Below, in pieces: positions 24,350 to 32,750 of a DNA stretch of 64,000 nucleotides; the first letter of the stretch is position 1, and every line of letters starts with the position of its first letter. Source of the DNA: Cryobacterium lactosi. Lineage in GTDB: Bacteria; Actinomycetota; Actinomycetes; Actinomycetales; Microbacteriaceae. The stretch spans positions 1 through 64,000 of the forward strand of contig NZ_SOHM01000012.1 in the NCBI RefSeq assembly GCF_004403945.1, given 5' to 3'. The translations under genes and the position numbers were made by a program. The notes beneath the pieces are model-generated. The model worked only from the letters and a program-made list of their open reading frames with translations, was not told where the DNA came from and did not search any database.

Positions 24350-26154
24350 GGAAGCTCCACGGAATTGATCAGTCCCTGGGCGAAGCCAAGGAGGACGATT
24401 TTGTCGGTTGAATTGGCGGCTGGCACATGGAACAGGAGCTGCTCGCCGTAGGTGCTCTGGATGCCCTTTGACGTCTTCTCGATACCGGAGAGCGCCTTGC
24501 TCGGGCCTTCCTTGGGGGTGATCGTCGCCTTGCCGTTCACGGCGGTGACCGTCGTGATCTCGTTGACGCTCACGGCCACGATACTGCCGGAGTCGTTGGT
24601 CGCAAGGGCGATGACCTCGCCGCTGCCGGCGGCGTTGGTGAACTCCATCGTGCCGGTGTCTTCGAGCTCGGCGAGCTGCTTCGCCTTGTAGTCCACGCCC
24701 AGCTGGGTGCGCGCGGTGTCGCCCTCCGCTTCGAAGAGCGGGAACGAGGGGCTGGCCTCGCCGTTCAGCAGGATGTCGGCGTACGCCGGTCCGACCTCAT
24801 TCGGCGCCATCGACATGAACTTGTTGTCCGGTGCGATGAGCGGGGCGCCGATGGTGGCGGGGGCGACCCCGGGCACCTTCGCCGAGGCCTCCAGCTGCAC
24901 CGCGTACTCCACGAGGTAGTTCTCCCGCGGTGACTTCTGCTTGAGCACGAGGGCCATGGTCGGCACGGACGCCTCGTCGGTGGACTGCAGCACCGTCATG
25001 ACCACGCGTGGCCAGGTGTCGGTCTGCTGCGGCAGCGTCAGGGTCAATGGGGAGTCCGGCAGCGCGGTGGTGGCCGCGAACGACGCGTCGGCGGTGCGGA
25101 TTTTGTAGTTGGCCAGCCGCTGCTCGAGGGCCGGGCCGGTGAACCTGGTGGCGATGCTGTCGGCGTCCAGGTTGGCGTCGGCCTCCGCGGTGAGGTCGAC
25201 GATGTCGCCGACGATGCGCTCGAGCTGCGGCACGGTCACCGCGGGCTGCGGGGCCTCGTCGACGGCGGGCGCCTCGGTGTCCTCAGGGCTGGGAGCCGGC
25301 GTAGCCGTCGCGGTGCCCGTGCTTTCCGGCGCGGCGGTCGGCCAGAACTCCGGCGAGCATCCGCTGAGCGCCAGACCGGTGACCAGTACCAGGGGTACGG
25401 CGATCATGGACCGGCCGATCGAGCGGCGCGGGCCGGTGATCTCGCTGGCCTTGATGGTCTTGGGGCGGGGCACCCGGGGCAGACGGGGCATCCGCGGACC
25501 GCGCGGCACGTTGCGCCGCGGACGGCGCGAGCGACGGAAGTGCAGCAGGCCCAGCAGGTAGATCACGAAGCCGATCAGGGCCATGAGCGCTCCCCCGACG
25601 ATCAACGGTCCGGCCCAGGGCGTCGCGTTGTCCGTCGGCCAGGCCACGGTGATGTCGGTCGGGGCGGGGGCAGTGCCATCGGACGCCACGAGCACCGAGA
25701 TGCCCTCCGGTGCGCTGATCGTAGTCGTCAGGGTCTTCTCACCGGTGACCTCTTCCAGCCACAGGTCGGAACCGGCGGGGTCGGTCGGCAGCGGTGCTGC
25801 CTCGGCTTCCTCGGCGGGCGCGACCTCGGTGCCGGTCGTCGTGGTCACGGCGAGGCTCTTGGTGTCGGCGTCGAGGCTCACCGCTGAGTACTCGTCGCCG
25901 CCGATCCAGGCCTGGATGTCAGCGGTGCGCGCGTACGCGACGAAGACACTGTCGGAGCCGGATACCGTGATGGTCTGGCTGCCCGGGAACGCGCCAAGCG
26001 CACTGCCGTCGATCACGGCGTAGGCGGAACCGTCCTCGACGGTCGTGCTCATGCTCGTGGAAGCAGGTTCGAGAAAGACTGTTCGCTGCGCGATGCCGAA
26101 TGCGATCATCAGCGCGGCGAGAACGAATGCCAGAATGGCAAAGACGAAACGCAC
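24346..26154 (-). CDS. Large membrane protein with an internal lipobox and extracytoplasmic C-terminal domain
   Basis: A 602-residue protein in two halves. Half one: an N-terminal helix (FVFAILAFVLAALMIAFGI), an extracytoplasmic ~150-residue stretch, a second helix (GGALMALIGFVIYLLGLLHF, near 190) and an Arg/Pro-rich cytoplasmic loop (RRSRRPRRNVPRGPRMPR). Half two begins with a helix ending LVTGLALSGCS near residue 265, which reads as a lipobox, then a Pro/Thr/Ala linker and a ~300-residue outer domain. I do not know a function. GTG start with GGAGGG six bases upstream. The end overlaps the thioredoxin-like gene (ATGA). Confidence 0.7.
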   Translation of the reverse strand: MRFVFAILAFVLAALMIAFGIAQRTVFLEPASTSMSTTVEDGSAYAVIDGSALGAFPGSQTITVSGSDSVFVAYARTADIQAWIGGDEYSAVSLDADTKSLAVTTTTGTEVAPAEEAEAAPLPTDPAGSDLWLEEVTGEKTLTTTISAPEGISVLVASDGTAPAPTDITVAWPTDNATPWAGPLIVGGALMALIGFVIYLLGLLHFRRSRRPRRNVPRGPRMPRLPRVPRPKTIKASEITGPRRSIGRSMIAVPLVLVTGLALSGCSPEFWPTAAPESTGTATATPAPSPEDTEAPAVDEAPQPAVTVPQLERIVGDIVDLTAEADANLDADSIATRFTGPALEQRLANYKIRTADASFAATTALPDSPLTLTLPQQTDTWPRVVMTVLQSTDEASVPTMALVLKQKSPRENYLVEYAVQLEASAKVPGVAPATIGAPLIAPDNKFMSMAPNEVGPAYADILLNGEASPSFPLFEAEGDTARTQLGVDYKAKQLAELEDTGTMEFTNAAGSGEVIALATNDSGSIVAVSVNEITTVTAVNGKATITPKEGPSKALSGIEKTSKGIQSTYGEQLLFHVPAANSTDKIVLLGFAQGLINSVELP

Positions 26155-26360
26155 GTAAAACCCTCCTGTGTTGCCTGCCGATGGCTGCAGATCACAACGC
26201 CTGCCACCGCTTGTCGGGGCCGGGAAGCAACAGACACGGACGTCTTACGATAGTGGACGCTCCTGAGAGGTGCCTAATAGCGGCATCCGAGGCGGATTCG
26301 GCGCCGCCCAGGCGGTTGCTCTCCCCTGAAGGCGGGATGGGGCGCACGCGCTGCGGGCAC

Positions 26361-26366
26361 TAAAAT
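26361..26366 (+). promoter_or_regulatory. Possible -10 for the hendecad coiled-coil gene
   Basis: TAAAAT stands out in very GC-rich sequence 62 bp before the GTG start and upstream of a good GAGGAG ribosome site (26417-26422). No clear -35 is seen. The rest of the 273-bp divergent gap shows no gene or stable repeat. Confidence 0.3.
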
Positions 26367-26427
26367 TGCACGGGCTGCTCCGTCATGTACCGCACGCGGG
26401 GTCAGGCCCCATCTATGAGGAGACAAC

Positions 26428-28041
26428 GTGGCGACCGACGAAGCTGACTTCACCCAGGTATTCCGGGGGTACGACAAGGACGAGGTCGACAAGGCGATCC
26501 AGGGGCTACGCCGCGACCTGATCCAAGCCAATGCGCAGAGCACGGAGTCGGCCAAGGAAGTCAAACGCCTCGGTGCCCGCATCGACGACCTCAACGCCGA
26601 GATCGAAGAGGTCGGCAGCCCTACCTTCTCCGGCCTGGGCACGAAGCTTGAGAACACTCTCCGCGTCGCAGAGGAACAGTCCACCCGGGTCATCGCCCAG
26701 GCCGACATCGACGCCGAGAAACTGCGCGCCTCCGCGGCCGCCGAGATCGACGCGCTCAAACGCCAGGCCTCCGAGCACGCCGAACGGAGCGTGTCCGACG
26801 CCACCGTCAAGGCCAGCCGGCTGCTCAGCGACGCCGAGGCCGAGGCAGACGACCTGCTCACCCGCGCGAGGGAGACCCACGAGCAACTCACCCAGGATGC
26901 CATGCACGAGGCCGCCGCGATCCGCGGCGCCGTTGCCACCGAGGCCGCGGAGCTTCGCGCCACGGTCAAGCGTGAGGTTGCCGCCATCCGGTCTGAGGCC
27001 GAACGTGAGGCAGCCGAGGTGCGTGTCGTCGCCCAGCGCGAAGCCACAGAGGCACGCGAGATCGCCGCGGGACTGACCCGGGAAACCGAGTTGACCCGCG
27101 CCGAAGTCGCCCACGAGCTGGACCAGCAGCGAGCCGACCTCGCCCGGGAGACCGAACAGGCCCGTATCGACCTCGCCGCTGAGACCGAACAGGATCGCAT
27201 CGACCTGGCCAGGGAGACCGAACAGGCCCGTATCGACCTGGCTCACGAGACCGAACAGGCCCGCTCCGACCTGTCTGTGGAAATCGAACAGGGCCGCACC
27301 GACCTGGCCAGGGAGATCGAACAGGCCCGCGCCGACCTCGCCATCGAGGGCGAGCAAGCCCATACGGATCTCGACCGGGAGCTGGACCGTGACCGCGCCG
27401 CAGTGAACCGCGACATCGACAAGGCGCACGCCGACCTCGCCGCGGAGGTCGAGCAGGCCAGGGCCGACCTCGCCAGAGAGCTCGAGCAGACCAAGGCAGA
27501 CTTCGACGCCGACAGCGAGCAGGCCAGGATCGACCTGGACAATCACCTCACCGCCACCCGCAAGCGCGGCGAGCACGAGGCGGCCAAGCTGCGCCGCGAG
27601 ATCGACCAGATTCGCGCCGACCTCGAGGTGGAGCTCAAGGCCCGCAGGGACGAGGCCGAACAGGACCACCTGGCCCGGCATCAGGCGGCCGTCGCCCAGA
27701 CGCAGAAGTTCCTCGACGACTCCTCCGCTCAGCTCGCCGACACCAACGCTCGCACAGTGTCGCTGCGGGCTCTGAACGAAGAACTGGACGCCGGCGCCCG
27801 CGCCGAGGCCAAGTCCGCGAAGTCAAAGGCCGACGATGACGCCGAGCGCATCGTTCGTGATGCTGAGGATCGCGCGGCCGCTCTCATCGCCGCCGCCGAG
27901 ACACGCACGCGCGAACTCGTCACGGACGCTGAAGACCGCTTGGCGCAGATTAGGATTGAGCGCGACTCGGTCGCAGGTTACTTCGAAAGCCTGCGCAGCG
28001 TCCTGACCCAGGCGGAGAAAGTGAACGCCGACCAGGATTAG
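26428..28041 (+). CDS. DivIVA-like coiled-coil protein with a long hendecad repeat tract
   Basis: A 537-residue, almost wholly coiled-coil cytoplasmic protein, rich in Glu, Ala, Asp and Arg. Residues ~8-30 (FTQVFRGYDKDEVDKAIQGL) resemble the membrane-targeting N-terminus of DivIVA/Wag31. Residues ~60-223 are heptad-like coil. Residues 224-377 are about fourteen 11-residue units of type RxDLAxETEQA. Residues ~430-537 hold further coil (DDDAERIVRDAEDRAAALI). Streptomyces Scy and FilP are comparable polar scaffolds, so a role in polar growth or cell architecture is a fair inference. GTG start with GAGGAGA five bases upstream; the permease gene follows after 36 bp. Confidence 0.8.
   Translation: MATDEADFTQVFRGYDKDEVDKAIQGLRRDLIQANAQSTESAKEVKRLGARIDDLNAEIEEVGSPTFSGLGTKLENTLRVAEEQSTRVIAQADIDAEKLRASAAAEIDALKRQASEHAERSVSDATVKASRLLSDAEAEADDLLTRARETHEQLTQDAMHEAAAIRGAVATEAAELRATVKREVAAIRSEAEREAAEVRVVAQREATEAREIAAGLTRETELTRAEVAHELDQQRADLARETEQARIDLAAETEQDRIDLARETEQARIDLAHETEQARSDLSVEIEQGRTDLAREIEQARADLAIEGEQAHTDLDRELDRDRAAVNRDIDKAHADLAAEVEQARADLARELEQTKADFDADSEQARIDLDNHLTATRKRGEHEAAKLRREIDQIRADLEVELKARRDEAEQDHLARHQAAVAQTQKFLDDSSAQLADTNARTVSLRALNEELDAGARAEAKSAKSKADDDAERIVRDAEDRAAALIAAAETRTRELVTDAEDRLAQIRIERDSVAGYFESLRSVLTQAEKVNADQD
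27097..27558 (+). repeat. Tandem 33-bp repeats encoding 11-residue units
   Basis: Fourteen successive 33-bp units inside the coiled-coil gene. Units near the start are closest, for example RADLARETEQA, RIDLAAETEQD, RIDLARETEQA, RIDLAHETEQA; later ones drift (HTDLDRELDRD, KADFDADSEQA). The spacing is strictly 11 codons with no indel across ~460 bp. Confidence 0.9.
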
Positions 28042-28077
28042 TCAGTTCAGCGGCCCGGACGAGCAAGTGGAGACACA

Positions 28078-29127
28078 GTGAAAATTCAAAACGCCTTCCG
28101 TCTGGGCCTGGTGGGTACCCTCGGCGTTGGTCTGGGCCTGCTGATCATCAATTCGATCATCTCGCTGTCGACCATCATCACCTATATCGGTGCCGCCCTG
28201 TTCCTCTCCCTCGGCCTCGACCCCGCGGTGTCCTGGCTGGAGAAGAAGAAGTTCCCCCGGTGGGCGGCCATCCTCACGGTGCTGGTCGCCGTGCTGGGCG
28301 GGTTGACCGGCGTGGTCTTCGCGATCGTTCCCATCGTTGCCGATCAGATCGCCAATCTGTCAGATCGCATCCCTGCCCTGGTCAGGTCGGTGAACTCGGC
28401 GACCTTCCTCGTCGACGTTCAGAAACAATTCCCTGCCCTGGATGTGCAGGCCATTGTGAAGTCGGTGACCGAATATCTCGGCGGCAATCTCACCGAGATC
28501 ACCGGCACGATCGTCGCCTCCGGATTCGCCCTGGTGTCCGGGCTCTTTGGCGGCCTCATCATCCTGATCCTGACCCTGTATTTCACGGCGTCACTGAACA
28601 CTATGAAGCGTGCGACCTACCAGCTGATTCCTGCCTCCAAGCGGGAACGTTTCGCCGACCTGAGCGAACAGATCACCACTGCCGTGGGCCGCTTCATCGT
28701 GGGCCAGGGTGCCCTCGCGGCCTGCAACGGTGTCTTGAGCTTCATCTTCCTGTCGATCATCGGCGCCCCGTTCCCCGCCCTGCTGGCGCTGATCGCGTTC
28801 CTGTTCTCGCTCATCCCGCTGGTCGGAACCATCACCGGGTCCGTCCTCATCGTGGCCACCTGCATGATTCCCGGCATCGGCAGCTCCTGGCTCACCGTGC
28901 TCGTCGCCGGCATCTACTACCTGGTGTACATGCAGATCGAGGCGTACGTGCTGAGCCCGAACATCATGAACCGGGCCGTCGCGGTTCCCGGTGCTGTCGT
29001 CGTGGTCGCCGCTCTGGCGGGCGGGTCGCTGCTCAACATCCTCGGAGCGCTCATCGCGATCCCCGTGGCCGCGTCGGTGATCATGATCATCAAGCAGGTC
29101 GTGATACCCCGCCAGAACGAGCTGTAG
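28078..29127 (+). CDS. AI-2E family transporter (PerM/UPF0118-type membrane protein)
   Basis: A 349-residue polytopic protein of the AI-2E family. The usual layout is visible: two N-terminal helices (IINSIISLSTIITYIGAALFLSLGLDPAVSWLEKKK), a soluble middle (DQIANLSDRIPALVRSVNS to about 145), then helices with the family segment GPxxPxLLAL-like GAPFPALLALIAFLFSLIPLVGTI and EAYVLSPNIMNRAVAVPG near the end. Some members export autoinducer-2, others act as Na+/H+ antiporters or export isoprenoids, so substrate is open. GTG start at 28078. It lies 36 bp after the coiled-coil gene, probably in the same transcript. Confidence 0.88.
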   Translation: MKIQNAFRLGLVGTLGVGLGLLIINSIISLSTIITYIGAALFLSLGLDPAVSWLEKKKFPRWAAILTVLVAVLGGLTGVVFAIVPIVADQIANLSDRIPALVRSVNSATFLVDVQKQFPALDVQAIVKSVTEYLGGNLTEITGTIVASGFALVSGLFGGLIILILTLYFTASLNTMKRATYQLIPASKRERFADLSEQITTAVGRFIVGQGALAACNGVLSFIFLSIIGAPFPALLALIAFLFSLIPLVGTITGSVLIVATCMIPGIGSSWLTVLVAGIYYLVYMQIEAYVLSPNIMNRAVAVPGAVVVVAALAGGSLLNILGALIAIPVAASVIMIIKQVVIPRQNEL

Positions 29128-29201
29128 GCCCGGCAGGGAGCCCTGACTGCTCCGACGGGCAGCCGGGGCGAGTACGGCCTCGGCGAGGGCGTGGGCGCCG
29201 G

Positions 29202-29930
29202 TTAGAGCTCGCCGAGCCATTCCTCGGGCAACGGTGCTGCCGCGGGGTTCACGACGGCGACGATCTCGTTGAGCACCCGGCGGGTCTGGCTTTCCCCCAC
29301 CCACAGGTGCTTCGCGCCGTCGACGGCGATCAGCCGGGCTCCCGGCACGCTGGCGAAGCGGGTGCGGGCCTCGTCGGGCCGCAGGTAGTCGTCGTGCTCG
29401 GGCACCAGCACCACGAGTGCGCGTTCGTCGCCGGCCCAGGCCGCCAGTTCGGCATCCGTGGCCCTGTGTAACGGCGGCGACAACAGGATGGCGCCGCGGA
29501 TCGGGTAGTCGCGGCCGTATTTGATCGCGAGTTCGGTACCGAACGACCAACCGACCAGCCATGGCGCCGGCAGTCCGCGCTGCGCTACGAAGGCCATGGC
29601 GGCGGCGACGTCGGCGCGTTCGGCATCGCCGTGGCCGAAGCTACCCTCGCTGGTGCCCCGCGGCGAGGTCGTGCCGCGGGTGTTGAACCGCAGCACGGCC
29701 AGGTCGGCAAGTGCCGGCAGGCGTCCGGCGGCCTTGCGCAGGATATGCGAGTCCATGAACCCGCCATGGGTGGGCAGCGGATGCAGTGTGACCAGGGTGG
29801 CGACGGCGGGCCGATCCACCGGCGTGGCAAGTTCGCCCACCAGAGTGAGGCCGTCCTCGGTATGCAGCTCGATGTGCTCCCGGGTTGCGGGCAGGTCGAT
29901 GCCGCCGCGGATCTCGACTGGTCCGGCCAT
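29202..29930 (-). CDS. Alpha/beta hydrolase
   Basis: A 242-residue cytoplasmic hydrolase. The oxyanion region is VTLHPLPTHGGFMDS, the nucleophile elbow is LVGWSFGTELA (G-W-S-F-G, about residue 130), the acid is in VPEHDDYLRP and the His in DGAKHLWVGE near residue 215. It resembles the small dienelactone-hydrolase-like 'alpha/beta superfamily' hydrolases. No substrate can be assigned. It faces the AI-2E gene convergently. Confidence 0.85.
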   Translation of the reverse strand: MAGPVEIRGGIDLPATREHIELHTEDGLTLVGELATPVDRPAVATLVTLHPLPTHGGFMDSHILRKAAGRLPALADLAVLRFNTRGTTSPRGTSEGSFGHGDAERADVAAAMAFVAQRGLPAPWLVGWSFGTELAIKYGRDYPIRGAILLSPPLHRATDAELAAWAGDERALVVLVPEHDDYLRPDEARTRFASVPGARLIAVDGAKHLWVGESQTRRVLNEIVAVVNPAAAPLPEEWLGEL

Positions 29931-29973
29931 GGTGGTACTCCTCGTCGGGGTGTGCGCGTGCGATTCGCTGCGG

Positions 29974-30273
29974 TTACTTGATTTTCCAGCAGTGCAAGTG
30001 CCAGTGCCGCCTGGCAGCGAGGTCCGCGGCGTCGCCGGTCACTCCATCACCACGCCAGGTGACGATGTGCGCCACGCCGGGATTGATGTCCAGCTGGCAG
30101 CCCGGGCACAGGTAGGTCTTGGCCGCCTGCGCGGCGCTGATGGGTTGAACGTGCCAGACGCCGTCGCGTTTCATCTCGGTGCGGCGCCATCCTGCGAGCA
30201 TGCGAGACAGGTCGTCGCTCTCGTCTTCGCCGGTGCCGGTTCTGCGGCCCTTGGGGCGATTGCTGCGCGGCAT
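29974..30273 (-). CDS. Small conserved protein with a Cys/His cluster, unknown function
   Basis: A 99-residue basic protein. The C-terminal half carries CPGCQLDINPGVAHIVTW and then RRHWHLHCW, so three Cys and several His could bind one zinc in an HNH-like or treble-clef fold. The N-terminus is basic and polar (MPRSNRPKGRRTG). Databases often label such actinobacterial proteins 'ATP/GTP-binding' without a P-loop; none is visible here. The zinc idea is inference. It precedes the hydrolase gene by 43 bp on the same strand. Confidence 0.7.
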   Translation of the reverse strand: MPRSNRPKGRRTGTGEDESDDLSRMLAGWRRTEMKRDGVWHVQPISAAQAAKTYLCPGCQLDINPGVAHIVTWRGDGVTGDAADLAARRHWHLHCWKIK

Positions 30274-30327
30274 GGTGCAAGTCTAACCCTGGCCCGTGCG
30301 GACCAGTGGGGCCCGCCGGTGGGTGAC

Positions 30328-31104
30328 CTAGTACCAGCCGACGTCGACGGAGTGGCCCCAGGCGCCGCAGGGGGTGCCGTAGCGGCCGCTGATGTAGCCC
30401 AGGCCCCATTCGACCTGGGTGGCGGCGTTTGTCTCCCAGTCGGATCCTGCCGTGGCCATCTTCGACCCGGGGAGGGCCTGCGGGATGCCGTAGGCGCCGC
30501 TGCTGGAGTTGGCCGCGTTGACCCGCCAGCCGGACTCCTTGTTCCACAGCGACACCAGGCAGCTGTACTGGTCTTCGCCCCAGCCGCGGGACGCAACAGC
30601 GCCGTAGGCGTAGGCCTGGGCGGAACCCGGATCGGGGACGGCGGCCGGTGCGGCGCTGGCGGATCCGGACGACGACGACGACGCTGCGGCCACGGGGGCG
30701 GGCGCCGGTTCCGGCTCGGGTTCGTTGATGGTGTAACCGTCGATGCTCACGGCGTTGGCGACGGTGCTGGCCACGAGCAGGGACTGGGCGGCCGCGCCCT
30801 CGTACCGGTCGGACGCGGCGCCGGGCACTTGGAAGTAGGGGGACGCCGTTGCCCCGGAGTACGGGTCGACCACGGTGACGAGGACAAACGCGGCGGCGGC
30901 GGTGAAGGCGAACATCGACAGCGCGACGTGACTGCGCGACGCCGGGCGGTGCATGCTGCGCTGGCTCGGCCGGGACGGCGCCGTTACGGCGACAGGTGCG
31001 AACGGTGCGAAGGGTGCGAACGGTGCCCGAAGTTGTTGCGTGGCCGGTTTACTCACCGGCGATGCGCCTGAATCAGGCGCGGAAATACTCAGATGTCTAC
31101 CCAC
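30328..31104 (-). CDS. Secreted or anchored lytic transglycosylase-like protein
   Basis: A 258-residue protein. Residues ~50-80 hold a signal-anchor helix (HVALSMFAFTAAAAFVLVTVV), after a basic stretch that includes three APF repeats. A Pro/Glu- and Ser-rich linker (~125-165) leads to a small SLT-like domain at the C-terminus: WGEDQYSCLVSLWNKESGWR has the catalytic Glu, followed by SSSGAYGIPQALPGSKM and GLGYISGRYGTPCGAW. It should cleave peptidoglycan outside the membrane. The start is GTG at 31104; Met51 (30954) would remove the cytoplasmic leader and is an alternative. Confidence 0.85.
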   Translation of the reverse strand: MGRHLSISAPDSGASPVSKPATQQLRAPFAPFAPFAPVAVTAPSRPSQRSMHRPASRSHVALSMFAFTAAAAFVLVTVVDPYSGATASPYFQVPGAASDRYEGAAAQSLLVASTVANAVSIDGYTINEPEPEPAPAPVAAASSSSSGSASAAPAAVPDPGSAQAYAYGAVASRGWGEDQYSCLVSLWNKESGWRVNAANSSSGAYGIPQALPGSKMATAGSDWETNAATQVEWGLGYISGRYGTPCGAWGHSVDVGWY

Positions 31105-31161
31105 GATTCTTCGACCCTAACTCATCTCGCGTGTAACAGCCAGGTAACGACACGCAGTCGG

Positions 31162-31710
31162 TCACCGAACGGCGAGCATCACATCGACGACGCTGTCGAG
31201 GACCAGGTCTACCTGAGCCTCGCGATAGCCGGCCCGCTGCGGCCGGAACACGGCCGTGCGCACGTCGTCGACAGTGACTGGCTTGCCATCCTGGAAGTAG
31301 TTGACCAGTTTGGTGGCGAGCCGGTCCACCTCTGCCCTGTTGTAGCCAGTGCTGAAGATGCTCGTGCGGCTGAACCGGTGTCCGGCGGGGCGGCCGAGCC
31401 GGTTGATGAGCACCTGTGCGGTTTGGCGGGCCTCGTCGAGCCAGGCCTCCGTTCCGGCTTCGGTGGTAGCGCGTTCGCGTTCCCGCAGGGCGAAGGCATC
31501 CTCGAGGCGCTCGAGGGCCGCATCGACGTGGGAGGGCGAATAGCCGCCCTTCTGCATAGCGAAAGCGGTGTGCCGGATGTCCCGAGCGGTGAGCTGGTCC
31601 GTCCCGCCGGCATCGTCGTACGCCTGGCGTGTCGACTCGAGGAACTCCTCGACCTGCTTGAGGTTGTAGCCGAGCATCTTCTTGCTGGTTCGGGGAAACG
31701 TAGTGCTCAC
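31162..31710 (-). CDS. DivI1A-repeat protein (four DivIVA-like motifs)
   Basis: A 182-residue protein with four copies of a G-Y-x4-V-(D/E) helix motif: GYNLKQVEEFL, GYSPSHVDAAL, GYNRAEVDRLA and GYREAQVDLVL. They form two pairs, each preceded by an F-(P/S)-R-T-S or DxR-x-(T)A segment, as in the divI1A-repeat family (TIGR03543/03544). These motifs resemble the DivIVA N-terminus, but no long coiled coil follows. Function is not known. I prefer GTG at 31710 because FPRT follows at once as in DivIVA proteins; an ATG at 31764 would overlap cdsA by 8 bp. Confidence 0.8.
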   Translation of the reverse strand: MSTTFPRTSKKMLGYNLKQVEEFLESTRQAYDDAGGTDQLTARDIRHTAFAMQKGGYSPSHVDAALERLEDAFALRERERATTEAGTEAWLDEARQTAQVLINRLGRPAGHRFSRTSIFSTGYNRAEVDRLATKLVNYFQDGKPVTVDDVRTAVFRPQRAGYREAQVDLVLDSVVDVMLAVR

Positions 31711-31756
31711 CGCCTCATTCTGCCCCACGTGCGCCCGCGTGTCGAAAGCCACGCGG

Positions 31757-32737
31757 TCAGGCAAAGATCAGGTAGAGCGCATACGCGGCGGCGGCGGACG
31801 GCAGGATCGAGTCGAGCCTGTCGAGGAATCCGCCGTGGCCGGGCAGCCAGGAGCTCATGTCCTTGATGCCGAGATCGCGCTTGATCAACGACTCGGCGAG
31901 GTCACCGAACGTGGCGGCGACGAGGATCACAAGGCCGAAGACCGCCCCGAACCACCAGGGCTGGTCCAGCATGAACACGGCCAGCAGAATGCCGACCACC
32001 GTGGTGGCCAGGGCAGCACCGGCGAAGCCTTCCCAGGTCTTCTTGGGGCTGATCGTGGGCACCATCGGGTGTTTGCCGAACGACAGACCCGAGGCGTACG
32101 CGGCGGTGTCCGCCGAGATCACCAGGAGCAAGAAGGACAGGGTCCACCACTCACCGTCGGGTTGGGCTACCAGGAGGACCGCGAAACTGGCGAGGAAGAC
32201 GACGTAGACCTGGATGAGGAAGCCGGCCCCGATATCTCCGAGGAGGATCCGGGCTGGAACCCGATGCGCGGGCATGATCAGCATGGCCAGGCGCCAGAGC
32301 GTGATGAAGACTATGCCGACCATCATCGCAAGCCATTGCCCGCCTGCGCCCAGGTAGAACGCCGCAGGCACCACAGCTACGGCGGAGACGATCACCGGAA
32401 TCCGGGGAACGTTGCGCCCGGCCCGGCGCAATGCCTCCGCCAATTCGAGGGCGGTGAAGGCGACGACCACAACCGCCAGGATCATGAACAGCGACTTGAT
32501 GAAGATCAGGCTCACCAACATCAGACCGCCGAGACCCAGGCCGATCAGGGTCGCCAGAATCAGGTTCCGACCTGTGCGCGCTTCGATACGTTCGTTCGTC
32601 GCATCCAGCTGCGCCCTGGTGGCCTGTACCTGGCGTTCGATGTCAGCCTTGGTGGACTGCACCTGCGCCCGGAACTCTGCGCGGCCGGTGCCGCGACCCC
32701 GTTGGGGTGGCTTGGTGGGCCCTGGATCGTCCGTCAT
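31757..32737 (-). CDS. cdsA: Phosphatidate cytidylyltransferase
   Basis: A 326-residue integral membrane enzyme that makes CDP-diacylglycerol from phosphatidate and CTP, the branch point to all phospholipids here. The CDP-transferase signature KRDLGIKDMSSWLPGHGGFLDR lies near residues 285-305, split by the metal-binding Asp residues, with several membrane helices before it. The first ~55 residues are a hydrophilic, partly helical extension (FRAQVQSTKADIERQVQ) not found in E. coli CdsA but common in actinobacteria. It follows frr by 13 bp. Confidence 0.95.
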   Translation of the reverse strand: MTDDPGPTKPPQRGRGTGRAEFRAQVQSTKADIERQVQATRAQLDATNERIEARTGRNLILATLIGLGLGGLMLVSLIFIKSLFMILAVVVVAFTALELAEALRRAGRNVPRIPVIVSAVAVVPAAFYLGAGGQWLAMMVGIVFITLWRLAMLIMPAHRVPARILLGDIGAGFLIQVYVVFLASFAVLLVAQPDGEWWTLSFLLLVISADTAAYASGLSFGKHPMVPTISPKKTWEGFAGAALATTVVGILLAVFMLDQPWWFGAVFGLVILVAATFGDLAESLIKRDLGIKDMSSWLPGHGGFLDRLDSILPSAAAAYALYLIFA

Positions 32738-32750
32738 CGGCTGGTCTCCC

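Noticed and set aside
26428-28041. The repeated coiled-coil gene as a surface or phage tail protein
   Set aside because: There is no signal peptide, LPxTG, or phage gene nearby, and the start resembles a cytoplasmic DivIVA-type motif.
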